DNA of 64,000 nt, taken from NCBI RefSeq assembly GCF_029814825.1, contig NZ_CP122379.1, positions 62,001-126,000 on the forward strand, read 5' to 3'. This DNA is from Aequorivita marisscotiae (GTDB taxonomy: Bacteria > Bacteroidota > Bacteroidia > Flavobacteriales > Flavobacteriaceae). Numbering within the stretch: position 1 is the stretch's first letter; every line of letters starts with the position of its first letter. Made by a program: the position numbers and the translations under genes. Positions 54,836-63,926 of the stretch are shown here, piece by piece. Below the pieces are notes generated by a model that saw nothing but the letters and a program-made list of their open reading frames with translations, was not told the origin of the DNA and made no database searches.

Positions 54836-55297
54836 ATGGCAAATACTTATACACAAATTCACATTCAGGTAATTTTTGCAGTACAGAACAGACAGAGCCT
54901 GATAAAACCGCAGTGGAAAGATGAGTTATACAAGTATATCACAGGGATAGTTCAAAGTTACAACCATAAGGTTTTACAGATAAATGGAATGCCAGACCAC
55001 ATCCACATCCTTTTTGGAATGCGCCCCACGCAGTCGATTTCTGATTTGATGAAAAAATTAAAACAAGATTCCTCAAAATGGATAAACAATAAAGGATTTG
55101 TAAACGGAAAATTTTCCTGGCAAGAGGGTTATGGTGCATTTTCATATTCAAGATCACATGTTCCAAAGGTCATTAAATATATTGCAAATCAAGAGGAGCA
55201 TCATAAGTCAAAAACATTCGGTGAGGAATATTTGGAAATATTAAAAGAATCAGGAATCGATTACGATGAACGTTATATTTTGAAATCAATAACATAA
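54836..55297 (+). CDS. REP-associated Y1 (HUH) transposase, copy 2
   Basis: Same 153-residue protein as copy 1, with no amino-acid difference and no nucleotide difference that I could find. HUH motif MPDHIHILFG and Tyr motif VIKYIANQ are intact, so it should be active. The 811-bp offset from copy 1 includes the flanks, which are also nearly identical, so the duplication is recent. Confidence 0.93.
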   Translation: MANTYTQIHIQVIFAVQNRQSLIKPQWKDELYKYITGIVQSYNHKVLQINGMPDHIHILFGMRPTQSISDLMKKLKQDSSKWINNKGFVNGKFSWQEGYGAFSYSRSHVPKVIKYIANQEEHHKSKTFGEEYLEILKESGIDYDERYILKSIT

Positions 55298-55842
55298 TAT
55301 ATGCTGTACCTAACGGCACAGAAAACATTTTCCCTACAATTTCTACCGATATATTGTCCCTAACGGGACATAAATAGCACAACAGATAGACATTTATGGT
55401 GTCAGAAAATAACGAATCCTGAACCGTTAACGATCCACAGGCTGGGTATGGAATAATAATTTTTAAAATAATTCATGATCGTTACAATACGCTGCCTAAC
55501 GGCACAGAAAACATTTTCCCTCCAATTTCTACCGATATATTGTCCCTAACGAGACATTAAATAGCACAACAGATAGACATTTATGGTGTCAGAAAATAAC
55601 GAATCCTGAACCGTTAACGATCCACAGGCTGGATATGGAATAATAATTTTTAAAATAATTCATCTCGTCAGCAGAAAATGCGGGTAAACAACTAACGCGA
55701 GAAAGCCTGTCCCGTTAGGGACAAAATATGGGTAAAAGCGTCCAAATGAAAAACCAAAAACTTGTCCCGTCAGGGACAACATATGGGTAACCAACACAAC
55801 AAACTAAAGAACCTTTCCTTTTAGGGAGAAAACATCAGTAAA
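55298..55842. repeat. R-R-L repeat cassette 2
   Basis: Two consecutive right flanks: the first with GTCCCTAACGGGAC (55356-55369), the second with the variant GTCCCTAACGAGAC (55542-55555). Both are followed by the same GTGTCAGAAAATAACGAATC and CCGTTAACGATCCACAGG blocks. The left flank then has TGTCCCGTTAGGGACA (55708-55723) and a variant TGTCCCGTCAGGGACA (55763-55778). Confidence 0.8.
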
Positions 55843-56304
55843 ATGGCAAATACTTATACACAAATTCACATTCAGGTAATTTTTGCAGTACAGAACAGAC
55901 AGAGCCTGATAAAACCGCAGTGGAAAGATGAGTTATACAAGTATATCACAGGGATAGTTCAAAGTTACAACCATAAGGTTTTACAGATAAATGGAATGCC
56001 AGACCACATCCACATCCTTTTTGGAATGCGCCCCACGCAGTCGATTTCTGATTTGATGAAAAAATTAAAACAAGATTCCTCAAAATGGATAAACAATAAA
56101 GGATTTGTAAACGGAAAATTTTCCTGGCAAGAGGGTTATGGTGCATTTTCATATTCAAGATCACATGTTCCAAAGGTCATTAAATATATTGCAAATCAAG
56201 AGGAGCATCATAAGTCAAAAACATTCGGTGAGGAATATTTGGAAATATTAAAAGAATCAGGAATCGATTACGATGAACGTTATATTTTGAAATCAATAAC
56301 ATAA
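55843..56304 (+). CDS. REP-associated Y1 (HUH) transposase, copy 3
   Basis: Third copy of the same 153-residue transposase with intact HIH and Tyr motifs and the same degenerate palindrome before the ATG. Flanks differ slightly from copies 1 and 2 (G-C change in one palindrome loop, one added right flank upstream). Confidence 0.93.
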   Translation: MANTYTQIHIQVIFAVQNRQSLIKPQWKDELYKYITGIVQSYNHKVLQINGMPDHIHILFGMRPTQSISDLMKKLKQDSSKWINNKGFVNGKFSWQEGYGAFSYSRSHVPKVIKYIANQEEHHKSKTFGEEYLEILKESGIDYDERYILKSIT

Positions 56305-56660
56305 TATATGCTGTACCTAACGGCACAGAAAAACATTTTCCCTCCAATTTCTACCTATATATCGTCCCTAACGGGACATTAAATAGCACATTTATGGTGT
56401 CAGAAAATAACGAATCCTGAACCGTTAACGATCCACAGGCTGGGTATGGAATAATAATTTATTAAAACAATTCATCTCGTCAGCAGAAAATGCGGGTAAA
56501 CAACTAACGCGAGAAAGCCTGTCCCGTTAGGGACAAAATATGGGTAAAAGCGTCTAAATCAAAAAACAAAAACTTGTCCCGCTAGGGACAGCATATGGGT
56601 AACCGCTATAATACACGAAAAAACCTATCCCATTACGAAAATAAATTTGGGTAAAGTAAA
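56305..56660. repeat. R-L repeat cassette 3 without a transposase (right end of array)
   Basis: Right flank with GTCCCTAACGGGAC (56364-56377), then a left flank with TGTCCCGTTAGGGACA (56520-56535) and the loop variant TGTCCCGCTAGGGACA (56575-56590). A degenerate unit (CCTATCCCATTACG, with GGGTAAAGTAAA) at 56624-56660 closes the array. No transposase follows. Confidence 0.78.
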
Positions 56661-56724
56661 AAGAGCGCTTTCGCGCCCCCTTCTTCAAAAAAACCAAACC
56701 ACCAATCAAGATTTGCGTTCAGGA

Positions 56725-58629
56725 TTATTTACTACTTTTCACCAAGCGGATAAACTCGGCTCGGTAGCCGTCTTTGTCGGTTCCCTTGCCCGCTTCGGCC
56801 AAAGCAATTACGTCTGCTTTCTTTTTGGTGTCAATAAACTCCGAATTGCGAAGCTGCATCCCGAAAAGTGCCACTGCTGCCGAAAACTTTAAATCTTCTG
56901 AAGCATTTTCTATAGTGCTATTTTCATCTTTCACCGTTTTTACAATGAGTTTACTCACATCGCCATCGGGTTCCTTATAGCGAAACTTTACTGTGAGCAT
57001 TTCGTCTGTGTAATTTCCTGCAACCTGTTTCGTGTATTTCAAATTATCGATATCTTTCAAATACTTACTTTTTATTCCAACCGGGATTATTTCATATAAA
57101 GCCGTTACGGTGTGGCCGCTACCCAATTCGCCAGCATCTTTGGTGTCGTCTTTAAAATCTTCATCGTTCAGCAATCGGTTTTCGTAGCCAATTAATCGGT
57201 AGGCTTGCACTTTTGCCGGGTTGAATTCTACTTGAATTTTTACATCTTTCGCAATGGTGTAAAGCGTTCCAAAAAACTCTGTACCCAGCACTTTCTGAGC
57301 TTCTTGCATAGTATCAATATAAGCGTGGTTTCCGTTGCCTTTATCGGCTAAGGTCTCCAATTTGCTGTCTTTGTAATTCCCCATTCCAAAACCTAAACAG
57401 GTTAGGAATACACCGCTTTTGCGCTTTTCTTCTATTAAGTTTTCCATGGAACGGTCGCTGGATTTACCCACGTTAAAATCGCCATCGGTAGCAAGTATAA
57501 CACGGTTATTTCCATCTTTGCTGAAATTTTCAGCGGCGATTTTATATGCCAACTCAATGCCAGCTCCGCCTGCAGTAGAACCGCCAGCTCTTAAGTTTTC
57601 AATAGCATTTTTTATTAGCTGCTTTTCCGCACCGGAAGTTGGAGGCAGCACCAATCCCGCCGCCCCTGCATAAACCACAATGGCGACTTTGTCTTTTTCA
57701 CGCAACCGGTCCACCAGTACATTTAGGGCAGCTTTTAGCAATGGTAATTTGTTGGGCGAATCCATAGATCCGGAGACGTCTAATAGGAATACCAGGTTTG
57801 AGGGCGGCACATTTTCCAAGGAAATATCCTTTCCTTTTAAACCAATCCGCACCAATTTGGCATCTGCATTCCACGGCGAATTAACCATATCTGCCGTTAT
57901 TGAGAAAGGATCCTTTCCGCTGGGTTGTGGGTAATTATATGCAAAGTAGTTTACCATTTCTTCAATCTTTACGGCGTCCTCAGGTACTTTTTGCCCGTTG
58001 TTGAGCATACGGCGAATATTGCTATAACCCGCTTTGTCAACATCAATTGAAAAGGTTGAAAGCGGTGCGGTGGTAACACTTTTAAAGATATTTTCCTCTA
58101 TGCGACCATAAGATTCGTTTTCGGAAACGGGGTTTGAAATATTGGAAGATGTTCCACGAATAACAAAAGTGGGTGACGCTCCTACATTACTATTTGTTAC
58201 TTTAACTCCTGCTGCTTTGCCCTGCAATTTACTCTCCAAATTTGCAGTACGGCTCCTATTTCTTCGAATTCCATACCCTTTTGCATTTCGTATGGCATCA
58301 TTATTTACAGAATATGCCGTAACAACAACTTCACTTAAACTAGCACTGGGCAGCAATGAAACATCTATAATTTTGTTTGTTCCTACTCGCACTTCTTGGG
58401 TTTCAAAACCTACGTACGAATAAACCAGTGTTTGTCCTAGTTGCGCTTCAATGGAATAACGCCCATCAAAATCTGTTTGTGTGCCGGTGCTGGTGCCCCT
58501 AATTATAACGTTTGCTCCCGGTAGTGGCAGTCCGCCGTCATCGGTTACCGTGCCGCTTATGGCAACGTTCTGTGCATGCAGTTGGAATCCCAACAATGCT
58601 ATTGCTAAAAATGTGAATAATGCTTTCAT
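56725..58629 (-). CDS. SusC-like N-terminus fused to a vWA/DUF3520 protein
   Basis: A 634-residue secreted protein; ATG 58629 begins a signal peptide (KALFTFLAIALLGFQLHAQ). A carboxypeptidase-like domain (about 23-105; GTVTDDGGLPLPGANVIIRG) is followed by a short stretch that looks like a TonB-receptor plug box (ESKLQGKAAGVKVTNSN, FVIRGTSS) but no barrel. A vWA domain follows (about 260-430) with an intact MIDAS start (LLDVSGSMD), then a C-terminal DUF3520 region. The vWA part is of the Ca-activated chloride channel/YfbK type, metal-dependent adhesion. Its target is unknown. Confidence 0.85.
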   Translation of the reverse strand: MKALFTFLAIALLGFQLHAQNVAISGTVTDDGGLPLPGANVIIRGTSTGTQTDFDGRYSIEAQLGQTLVYSYVGFETQEVRVGTNKIIDVSLLPSASLSEVVVTAYSVNNDAIRNAKGYGIRRNRSRTANLESKLQGKAAGVKVTNSNVGASPTFVIRGTSSNISNPVSENESYGRIEENIFKSVTTAPLSTFSIDVDKAGYSNIRRMLNNGQKVPEDAVKIEEMVNYFAYNYPQPSGKDPFSITADMVNSPWNADAKLVRIGLKGKDISLENVPPSNLVFLLDVSGSMDSPNKLPLLKAALNVLVDRLREKDKVAIVVYAGAAGLVLPPTSGAEKQLIKNAIENLRAGGSTAGGAGIELAYKIAAENFSKDGNNRVILATDGDFNVGKSSDRSMENLIEEKRKSGVFLTCLGFGMGNYKDSKLETLADKGNGNHAYIDTMQEAQKVLGTEFFGTLYTIAKDVKIQVEFNPAKVQAYRLIGYENRLLNDEDFKDDTKDAGELGSGHTVTALYEIIPVGIKSKYLKDIDNLKYTKQVAGNYTDEMLTVKFRYKEPDGDVSKLIVKTVKDENSTIENASEDLKFSAAVALFGMQLRNSEFIDTKKKADVIALAEAGKGTDKDGYRAEFIRLVKSSK

Positions 58630-58795
58630 ACTATGTGGTTTTAGTGTTAAACTTGAAGTAAAACTACCACGCGAGAAAGCATAATAAAATATGCAATGAG
58701 CGAACGGGAGGTTTGAATGAGGGAAGTATGGGTGTAAGTAATTTAAATTTGAAATAGTAAAAGGCTTCAAACATTTAATCAAGTGTAACAATAAA

Positions 58796-59545
58796 TTATC
58801 GCTTGCGCCTTCGCAGTTTTTTACTGTTTATTTTTTTCTGGAATGCCCTGCTGTGCTTCAACATTAATTGGTGTGTTTCTGAGTAAGTCTTGCCGTAAAG
58901 TTTAGCATATTCCGCAGCCATTATTTTTACCATTGTTTTTGAAAGCCACAACCTGCGGAAGTTATGCATGCGTTTTTCAAAAGTCATTTTTTCAAAACGC
59001 ATCCGGTTTAAATCAATTAAATAAAATTCGTAATTGTCGTTTCCGTTGTCCATTATCAGCGTATTTCCTGGAGAATGATCCAAGAAATTAACGCCGTTTT
59101 CATGAAGCTTAAAAGTGAATTGTGTAAACTGATTTAAAATTTCTTTACGCTTTTTAAATTGCGGATTGTGGATAAGTTCACGAAAGTCAAAATCGTAATT
59201 AACCTGTTCGCTTACATAAAAACTCTCTTTTAGCCCGCCAGAAAAACGTTCAAAATACGCGACGGGAAAAGGTGTTTTTATTCCAAAGCCAATCAGTTTT
59301 AGGGCGTATTCATAGGAGCGTTTCGCCTTACTTTTTCGCAAATATTGATATACTTGGGATTGAAAGACATTCGGCGTTTTAAACTTTTTTATATTTAATG
59401 AATTACCTTCAACAACCACCGTTTTTATAACATTGCGCTCCCCTTTGGTTACGTATTCCCCTTTTTTGGAAAAATTGTTAAGCACATGGCGTAGCTTTGT
59501 AGCCATTTGCGAATAATCTGGGTGAATAACAAAATTTTCCTGCAT
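58796..59545 (-). CDS. LPS/Kdo kinase-like protein (InaA/WaaP type)
   Basis: A 249-residue kinase-fold protein. The catalytic loop appears as NFLDHSPGNTLI near residue 165 and the metal-binding Asp in FYLIDLNRM near residue 190. These proteins phosphorylate Kdo or heptose in the LPS core. ATG 59545 is preferred: upstream in-frame starts would overlap the divergent glycosyltransferase. It lies at the head of a surface-glycan gene block, which supports the role. The C-terminus is very basic (KKLRRRKR). Confidence 0.8.
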   Translation of the reverse strand: MQENFVIHPDYSQMATKLRHVLNNFSKKGEYVTKGERNVIKTVVVEGNSLNIKKFKTPNVFQSQVYQYLRKSKAKRSYEYALKLIGFGIKTPFPVAYFERFSGGLKESFYVSEQVNYDFDFRELIHNPQFKKRKEILNQFTQFTFKLHENGVNFLDHSPGNTLIMDNGNDNYEFYLIDLNRMRFEKMTFEKRMHNFRRLWLSKTMVKIMAAEYAKLYGKTYSETHQLMLKHSRAFQKKINSKKLRRRKR

Positions 59546-59593
59546 TTTTAAAGAAGATAAAACCAAAAAAGGTATTTTGCGAAGGTAATCTAT

Positions 59594-60667
59594 ATGAAGA
59601 AAATTCTCGTTATACAAAACAAAAGAATTGGCGATGTTCTAATTAGCTCCGTCATTGCCAACAATATAAAAAAAGTCTTCCCACAAAGTGAAGTAACTTA
59701 TTTTGTGTATGATTATACCACAGGCGTATTGGAGCAAAACCCAAATATAGACCGCGTAATTTCAGTAAAGGAAAAGGAACTTAAAAAATTCCCGAAACTG
59801 TTACAGACCATTGCAAAAATTAAAAAGGAGAAATACGATATTATTTTTGATCCGTATTCAAAATTCCAAAGTAGGATGATCTGTTTGTTTTCTGGCGCCG
59901 AATACCGCATTGGCTTAAAACGGGCACACAAGGAATTAAAACTTCCTTTTTACACCCACCCCATTAGCTTTTTGGATCATCGTTCCAAAAATTGTGGCAA
60001 GGCAATTGAAGACCGAATTAATATGATTGCTTCGGTTTTCGATTTAAAAGCACCCGAATACGCCCCAAAAATATTCTTAACTGAAGAAGAAACAAAATAC
60101 TCCAAAGTCCATTCCCTTCAAAAACCAATAATAATGTTGGGCATTTTGGGCAGCACGCCGCAAAAATCAATGCCGTACGATTATATGGTTGAAATAATAG
60201 ATTTTATTACCGCGCATTACAAAGCCACGATTCTTTTTAACTATGCACCGCACCAAAAAGAAGAAGCGTTAAAGGTTTACGAAATGTGCCAAAATAAAGA
60301 CCAAATAAATCTTGATATTTACGAAGATTCAATCCGCGGATTTATAAAACTGATGAACCAATGCGACCTTTTGGTTTCCAACGAAGGTGGCAGTGTACAT
60401 ATTACAAAAGCGCTTAAAAAGCCCACATTTACCATTTATTCGCCTTATGTAAACAAGGAACATTGGTGTAGTTTTGAAGATGGCGACCAGCACGATTCCA
60501 TACATTTACTGGAAGAAAAACCCAATCTCTTCAGCAGTTTTACATTAGAAGAGCGAAGACGCATTGAGCAAGACCCGCATTCGCTCTACAAACAATTGAC
60601 CCCCGAAATGATTTTTGAAAAGCTAAAGCCATTTTTGGCACATCACCTCCAAAAAACCCATAGATGA
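59594..60667 (+). CDS. Glycosyltransferase family 9 (heptosyltransferase-like)
   Basis: A 357-residue GT-B enzyme with an N-terminal KRIGDVLISSVIANNI and the conserved C-terminal SNEGGSVHITKAL donor-site segment. GT9 enzymes add ADP-heptose residues to the LPS inner core. Overlaps the next methyltransferase by four bases (ATGA). The sugar used cannot be read from sequence. Confidence 0.9.
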   Translation: MKKILVIQNKRIGDVLISSVIANNIKKVFPQSEVTYFVYDYTTGVLEQNPNIDRVISVKEKELKKFPKLLQTIAKIKKEKYDIIFDPYSKFQSRMICLFSGAEYRIGLKRAHKELKLPFYTHPISFLDHRSKNCGKAIEDRINMIASVFDLKAPEYAPKIFLTEEETKYSKVHSLQKPIIMLGILGSTPQKSMPYDYMVEIIDFITAHYKATILFNYAPHQKEEALKVYEMCQNKDQINLDIYEDSIRGFIKLMNQCDLLVSNEGGSVHITKALKKPTFTIYSPYVNKEHWCSFEDGDQHDSIHLLEEKPNLFSSFTLEERRRIEQDPHSLYKQLTPEMIFEKLKPFLAHHLQKTHR

Positions 60668-61245
60668 ATTTACTCGACAAATTTCATAATTGGAGACGCA
60701 AACAACGGTGGAACCGCCAATATAAAAAAGGGCGATGGGAAAGCCTACGGAGCGAAAAAGAAGCCAGTCGCTACCATAAGATCATTGAATTTATCAATCG
60801 TTTTTCACCTAAAAATCCCAGTATTTTAGATATTGGTTGCGGCGATGGTTTGCTTACCGAACGGATGGCTCCAGAAGCGTATTCTTACTTTTTGGGATTG
60901 GATTTTTCAAAAGAATCCATAAAAATAGCTTCCAAAAAGAAATTGCCAAAAGCTGAATTTCTTGCTGCCGATGCCGTAAAATTCCAACCAAAACAATCTT
61001 TTGATGTAATCGTTTTTAACGAAGCCTTTTACTATATCCACGAAACGGAAAAGCAAAATGTTTTAGACAGAATGTTGAAGAGCCTCACAAAAGACGGAAT
61101 TATTATAACCTCCATTTATCGGGAAGGTCACGGCTGCTGGGAATATTTTAAGGAAGATAAAAGGTTGAAAGAACTCGATTTTACTACAGTAACTACCGAT
61201 GAAGAACTCCGGTATTGGAAAATTGGCGTTTATAAAAAGAAATGA
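60664..61245 (+). CDS. Class I SAM-dependent methyltransferase
   Basis: A 193-residue enzyme with motif I LDIGCGDGLLTERM near residue 58 and IVFNEAFYYIHE (motif IV region). The substrate is unknown; overlap with the GT9 gene suggests methylation of a surface glycan or lipid intermediate. The first 40 residues are rich in basic and aromatic residues (WRRKQRWNRQYKKGRW). Confidence 0.88.
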   Translation: MNLLDKFHNWRRKQRWNRQYKKGRWESLRSEKEASRYHKIIEFINRFSPKNPSILDIGCGDGLLTERMAPEAYSYFLGLDFSKESIKIASKKKLPKAEFLAADAVKFQPKQSFDVIVFNEAFYYIHETEKQNVLDRMLKSLTKDGIIITSIYREGHGCWEYFKEDKRLKELDFTTVTTDEELRYWKIGVYKKK

Positions 61246-61249
61246 AATA

Positions 61250-62917
61250 TCAATTGGCGGCGTCAGTTTCCTTTTCGGTGGACACAATACCGTAATTTGT
61301 CCAAACCCGCTTCTCCTTTTTTGTCACTCTCCGGATGGCTTTGTTTTTAATAAACATTTCCTTTCGCACATAACCGCGTTCATGGTCCAGATGCAGGGTA
61401 ACGGTACTATACCTAATTTGCAGTGGTTTTATACCGTAATTCATCAAACGCTCGCCCATTTCGCGATCTTCACCACCGTATTGCATCCGCTCGTCAAAGC
61501 CATTAACGGCAAGTACATCCTTTTTCCAACCCGAGGCATTATTGCCATCCCAAGTAGCGCTGGTAGGGGTAAAAGTGTTTAAAATATCTTCCTTTAGGCC
61601 GTAGGAAGTCAGTTTGTTTATTTTAAAGGTTTTCTTTAGGCCGTGTTTTAAGAGCCATTTCGCATTAAAGCAGCGTTGGGTTTCAATATCTTCCCGAGTA
61701 ATTTGTTTTGAAATTTTCATCGATAATTTAAAATATCCTGCGGAAAGAAAACAACCCGGACGGCTCAATCCCAAGTGGGTTGAAACCAAATCGTTTCTCG
61801 GAATACAGTCGCCATCGGTAAAAATTAAATATTCGCCCTTAGCCACTTTTATGGCTTTATTTAAAATTTTCGTTTTTTGGAAACCGTGGTCCTCTTGCCA
61901 CACATGTTTTATTTGCAATGACGAATTCGCAATAAAAGAATCTATCAAATGCTTGGTTTCTTCCGTAGAACCATCGTCGGCAATTATTATTTCAAAATTC
62001 TTTTCCAGTTGTTGTTCAAATCCCCAAAGCGCTTTTTTAAGCCATTCCGGCTGATTGTAGGTACTTACAATTACCGAAACAAAAGGAGCTATATTGTCGT
62101 CCTTTACAATTCCGAAGGGTGTCCATTGCTTTTTTTTATCGCGCGTTTGTTTACGGATCGCCAAGTTTTTATTGATGGAATCTTCGTTTTTATAGCCCCG
62201 CGGATGATCTAAATGAAGCACCACTGCGTTATAGCGAATCTGTTTACTTTTAATTCCAGAATTCATCAATCGCTCGCCAAGCTCACGGTCCTGCCCGCCG
62301 TATTGCATGCGCTCATCAAATCCGTTTACGGCAATGATATCCTTTTTCCAACCCGAAGCATTGTGTCCGTTCCAACTGGCGTTGGTGGGCGTAAATCTGT
62401 TGAGAAGAAATGCTTTAAATGGTCCAGAATACAGCTTGTTATTTTTAAATGAAGATTGTAAGCCGTGCTTTTTAAGCCAGGAAACGTCAAAACATTTTTC
62501 AGAATAAATATCATCTTTGGTAATATCTTTAGAAATACCCAAGGGTAGCATAAAATACCCGCCCGATAAAAAATAGCCTTCCTCGCGATATTTTACGTGC
62601 TGCTCCACAAAATCCTTTCGCGGAATACAGTCGCCATCGCTCATAATAATATATTCGGTATTGCATTGCTGAATTGCCTTATTGAGAATCTGTGATTTTT
62701 GAAAACCTTTGTCTTCATGCCAAACGTGAATTATGGGGTAAAACATTTCGGCCTCCAACCTTTTTAATAGCTGCCGCGTCTCGTCGTTAGAGCCATCATC
62801 TGCAATTACAACCTCAAACTGTCTGTATGTCTGATTGTTATACCCATAGAGTACTTTTTCCAGCCATTCGCAGGAATTGTAGGTACTGATAATTACCGAA
62901 GTATCAATTACAGTCAT
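61250..62917 (-). CDS. Glycosyltransferase with two tandem GT2 domains
   Basis: A 555-residue cytosolic protein made of two homologous GT-A halves, about 1-270 and 275-555. Each has VSVIVSTYN-type start, IADDGS (nucleotide site), SDGDCIPR or TDGDCIPR (DxD-like) and the C-terminal FDERMQYGGxDRE signature with HLDHxRGY. Two active centres may allow alternate sugar addition. Convergent with the methyltransferase 4 bases away; a TATCTTTG -7 element lies at 62936-62943 (minus). Confidence 0.9.
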   Translation of the reverse strand: MTVIDTSVIISTYNSCEWLEKVLYGYNNQTYRQFEVVIADDGSNDETRQLLKRLEAEMFYPIIHVWHEDKGFQKSQILNKAIQQCNTEYIIMSDGDCIPRKDFVEQHVKYREEGYFLSGGYFMLPLGISKDITKDDIYSEKCFDVSWLKKHGLQSSFKNNKLYSGPFKAFLLNRFTPTNASWNGHNASGWKKDIIAVNGFDERMQYGGQDRELGERLMNSGIKSKQIRYNAVVLHLDHPRGYKNEDSINKNLAIRKQTRDKKKQWTPFGIVKDDNIAPFVSVIVSTYNQPEWLKKALWGFEQQLEKNFEIIIADDGSTEETKHLIDSFIANSSLQIKHVWQEDHGFQKTKILNKAIKVAKGEYLIFTDGDCIPRNDLVSTHLGLSRPGCFLSAGYFKLSMKISKQITREDIETQRCFNAKWLLKHGLKKTFKINKLTSYGLKEDILNTFTPTSATWDGNNASGWKKDVLAVNGFDERMQYGGEDREMGERLMNYGIKPLQIRYSTVTLHLDHERGYVRKEMFIKNKAIRRVTKKEKRVWTNYGIVSTEKETDAAN

Positions 62918-62935
62918 AGTTTGGCAAAGATAAAG

Positions 62936-62943
62936 TTATTTCT
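62936..62943 (-). promoter_or_regulatory. Probable -7 element for the double GT2 gene
   Basis: The minus strand reads TATCTTTG, preceded by AAATAACTT. An identical 17-base stretch occurs at 63919-63935. The box is about 19 bases before the GT2 ATG and overlaps the upstream gene's stop codon. Confidence 0.45.
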
Positions 62944-63895
62944 TGCGTAAATAAAAAGCCGCCTGATCGCCACTTTTTTCTTTGTTGAGTTGTTTGGCCT
63001 TTTGACCGTATTGATAATTTTGGACTTTACGCTGTAGTGAAGCCGAAAAACCTTTTGTTTTTGGCGCCGAAAGCGGAATATCCTTTATATATTTTTCGCT
63101 TCCCGTAAACTGGAAGTGGGTAGAATCGTATTCAATTTTATACAAATCAAAATTAGAATTGTCTGCCAGTAGCTGCATGCTTTTTTGCGAATGCAGAAAA
63201 AAGTGCCGGGGCGCATCCAATTGAACCCAATTAACGCCATAATGCTTCCAGGCAAAGGAAGAAACCGTTGGAATACGAATAATGCAAACGCCGCCGGGAG
63301 CAAGTAGTTCGTGTACTTTCTGAAGGTTCTCCAATGGGTCGGGCAGATGTTCAAAGGCGTGATGATATGTTATTATATCAAATGTGCCATCCATATCAAA
63401 CACACTGCTTTTCTTTATTGTTAGCCCATTTTCATATTGAATTGTTTCCTTTAAATACGGGTCGCATCCCATTACGTTTTTAAACCCGACTTCCGCCAGC
63501 GGATACACAAAATTGCGGCCATTTCCACAACCCACATCAAGAATACGAGTTATTTTTGTTACATCGAGGTCGTTAAAAATTTCATATTCCTTTTTTCCAA
63601 TTAAATGGGCCAAAGTATTTTTATAGACGGTTCCACCTATCGCAGCATATTCGTACTGCTTCTTTTTTATGGCGCCTTTTGCTCCTTCAAATTTCTTACC
63701 GTCATAGGTATCGAAACTGTAATAGTCCCCTGGATAATATTTACCCATATCTGCAGGAAATTCACTAATCTGCAAACAACCGCAATTGGAACATTCAAAA
63801 TATTCAAAAGTTTCCCGCAGGCCGTACATCATTTCTTTTGCCACGAAAGTTTTGTTTTCTTCGGAATTGCCACATATTCTGCAAGTGTTTGCCAT
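62936..63895 (-). CDS. Methyltransferase with N-terminal zinc-ribbon
   Basis: A 319-residue class I SAM-dependent methyltransferase. The N-terminus has a four-Cys zinc-ribbon (CRIC, CSNCGC, residues 5-40), the SAM site is in ILDVGCGNGRN near residue 120 and ITYHHAFEHLPDP is motif IV. This arrangement resembles sugar-C-methyltransferases. Between the double GT2 gene and a divergent GT2 start; part of the glycan block. Substrate not identified. Confidence 0.88.
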   Translation of the reverse strand: MANTCRICGNSEENKTFVAKEMMYGLRETFEYFECSNCGCLQISEFPADMGKYYPGDYYSFDTYDGKKFEGAKGAIKKKQYEYAAIGGTVYKNTLAHLIGKKEYEIFNDLDVTKITRILDVGCGNGRNFVYPLAEVGFKNVMGCDPYLKETIQYENGLTIKKSSVFDMDGTFDIITYHHAFEHLPDPLENLQKVHELLAPGGVCIIRIPTVSSFAWKHYGVNWVQLDAPRHFFLHSQKSMQLLADNSNFDLYKIEYDSTHFQFTGSEKYIKDIPLSAPKTKGFSASLQRKVQNYQYGQKAKQLNKEKSGDQAAFYLRKK

Positions 63896-63918
63896 AAAGC
63901 GAATTTAATTTTAAGCAT

Positions 63919-63926
63919 CAAAGATA
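63919..63926 (-). promoter_or_regulatory. Probable -7 element for the zinc-ribbon methyltransferase
   Basis: The minus strand reads TATCTTTG with AAATAACTT upstream, the same context as at 62936-62943. It lies 24 bases before the methyltransferase ATG. Confidence 0.45.

Larger units (their letters stand above)
53850..56660. mobile_element. Tandem array of three IS200/RAYT-type elements
   Basis: Three identical 153-codon transposase genes (54025, 54836, 55843) lie in direct orientation, each between a left flank with GTCCC-GTTA-GGGAC palindromes and a right flank with the same palindrome inverted (GTCCC-TAAC-GGGAC). Periods are 811 and 1007 bp; the extra 196 bp is a duplicated right flank. 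The array ends with a left flank lacking a transposase (56480-56660). Confidence 0.85.

Noticed and set aside
53890..56590. CRISPR array suggested by regularly spaced GTCCCGTTAGGGAC repeats
   Set aside because: Repeats are palindromes within long repeated flanks of a transposase; there are no unique spacers of uniform length and no cas genes.
58630..58791. 54-residue N-terminal extension of the vWA protein
   Set aside because: The extension is aromatic and unstructured and precedes a clear signal peptide at ATG 58629.
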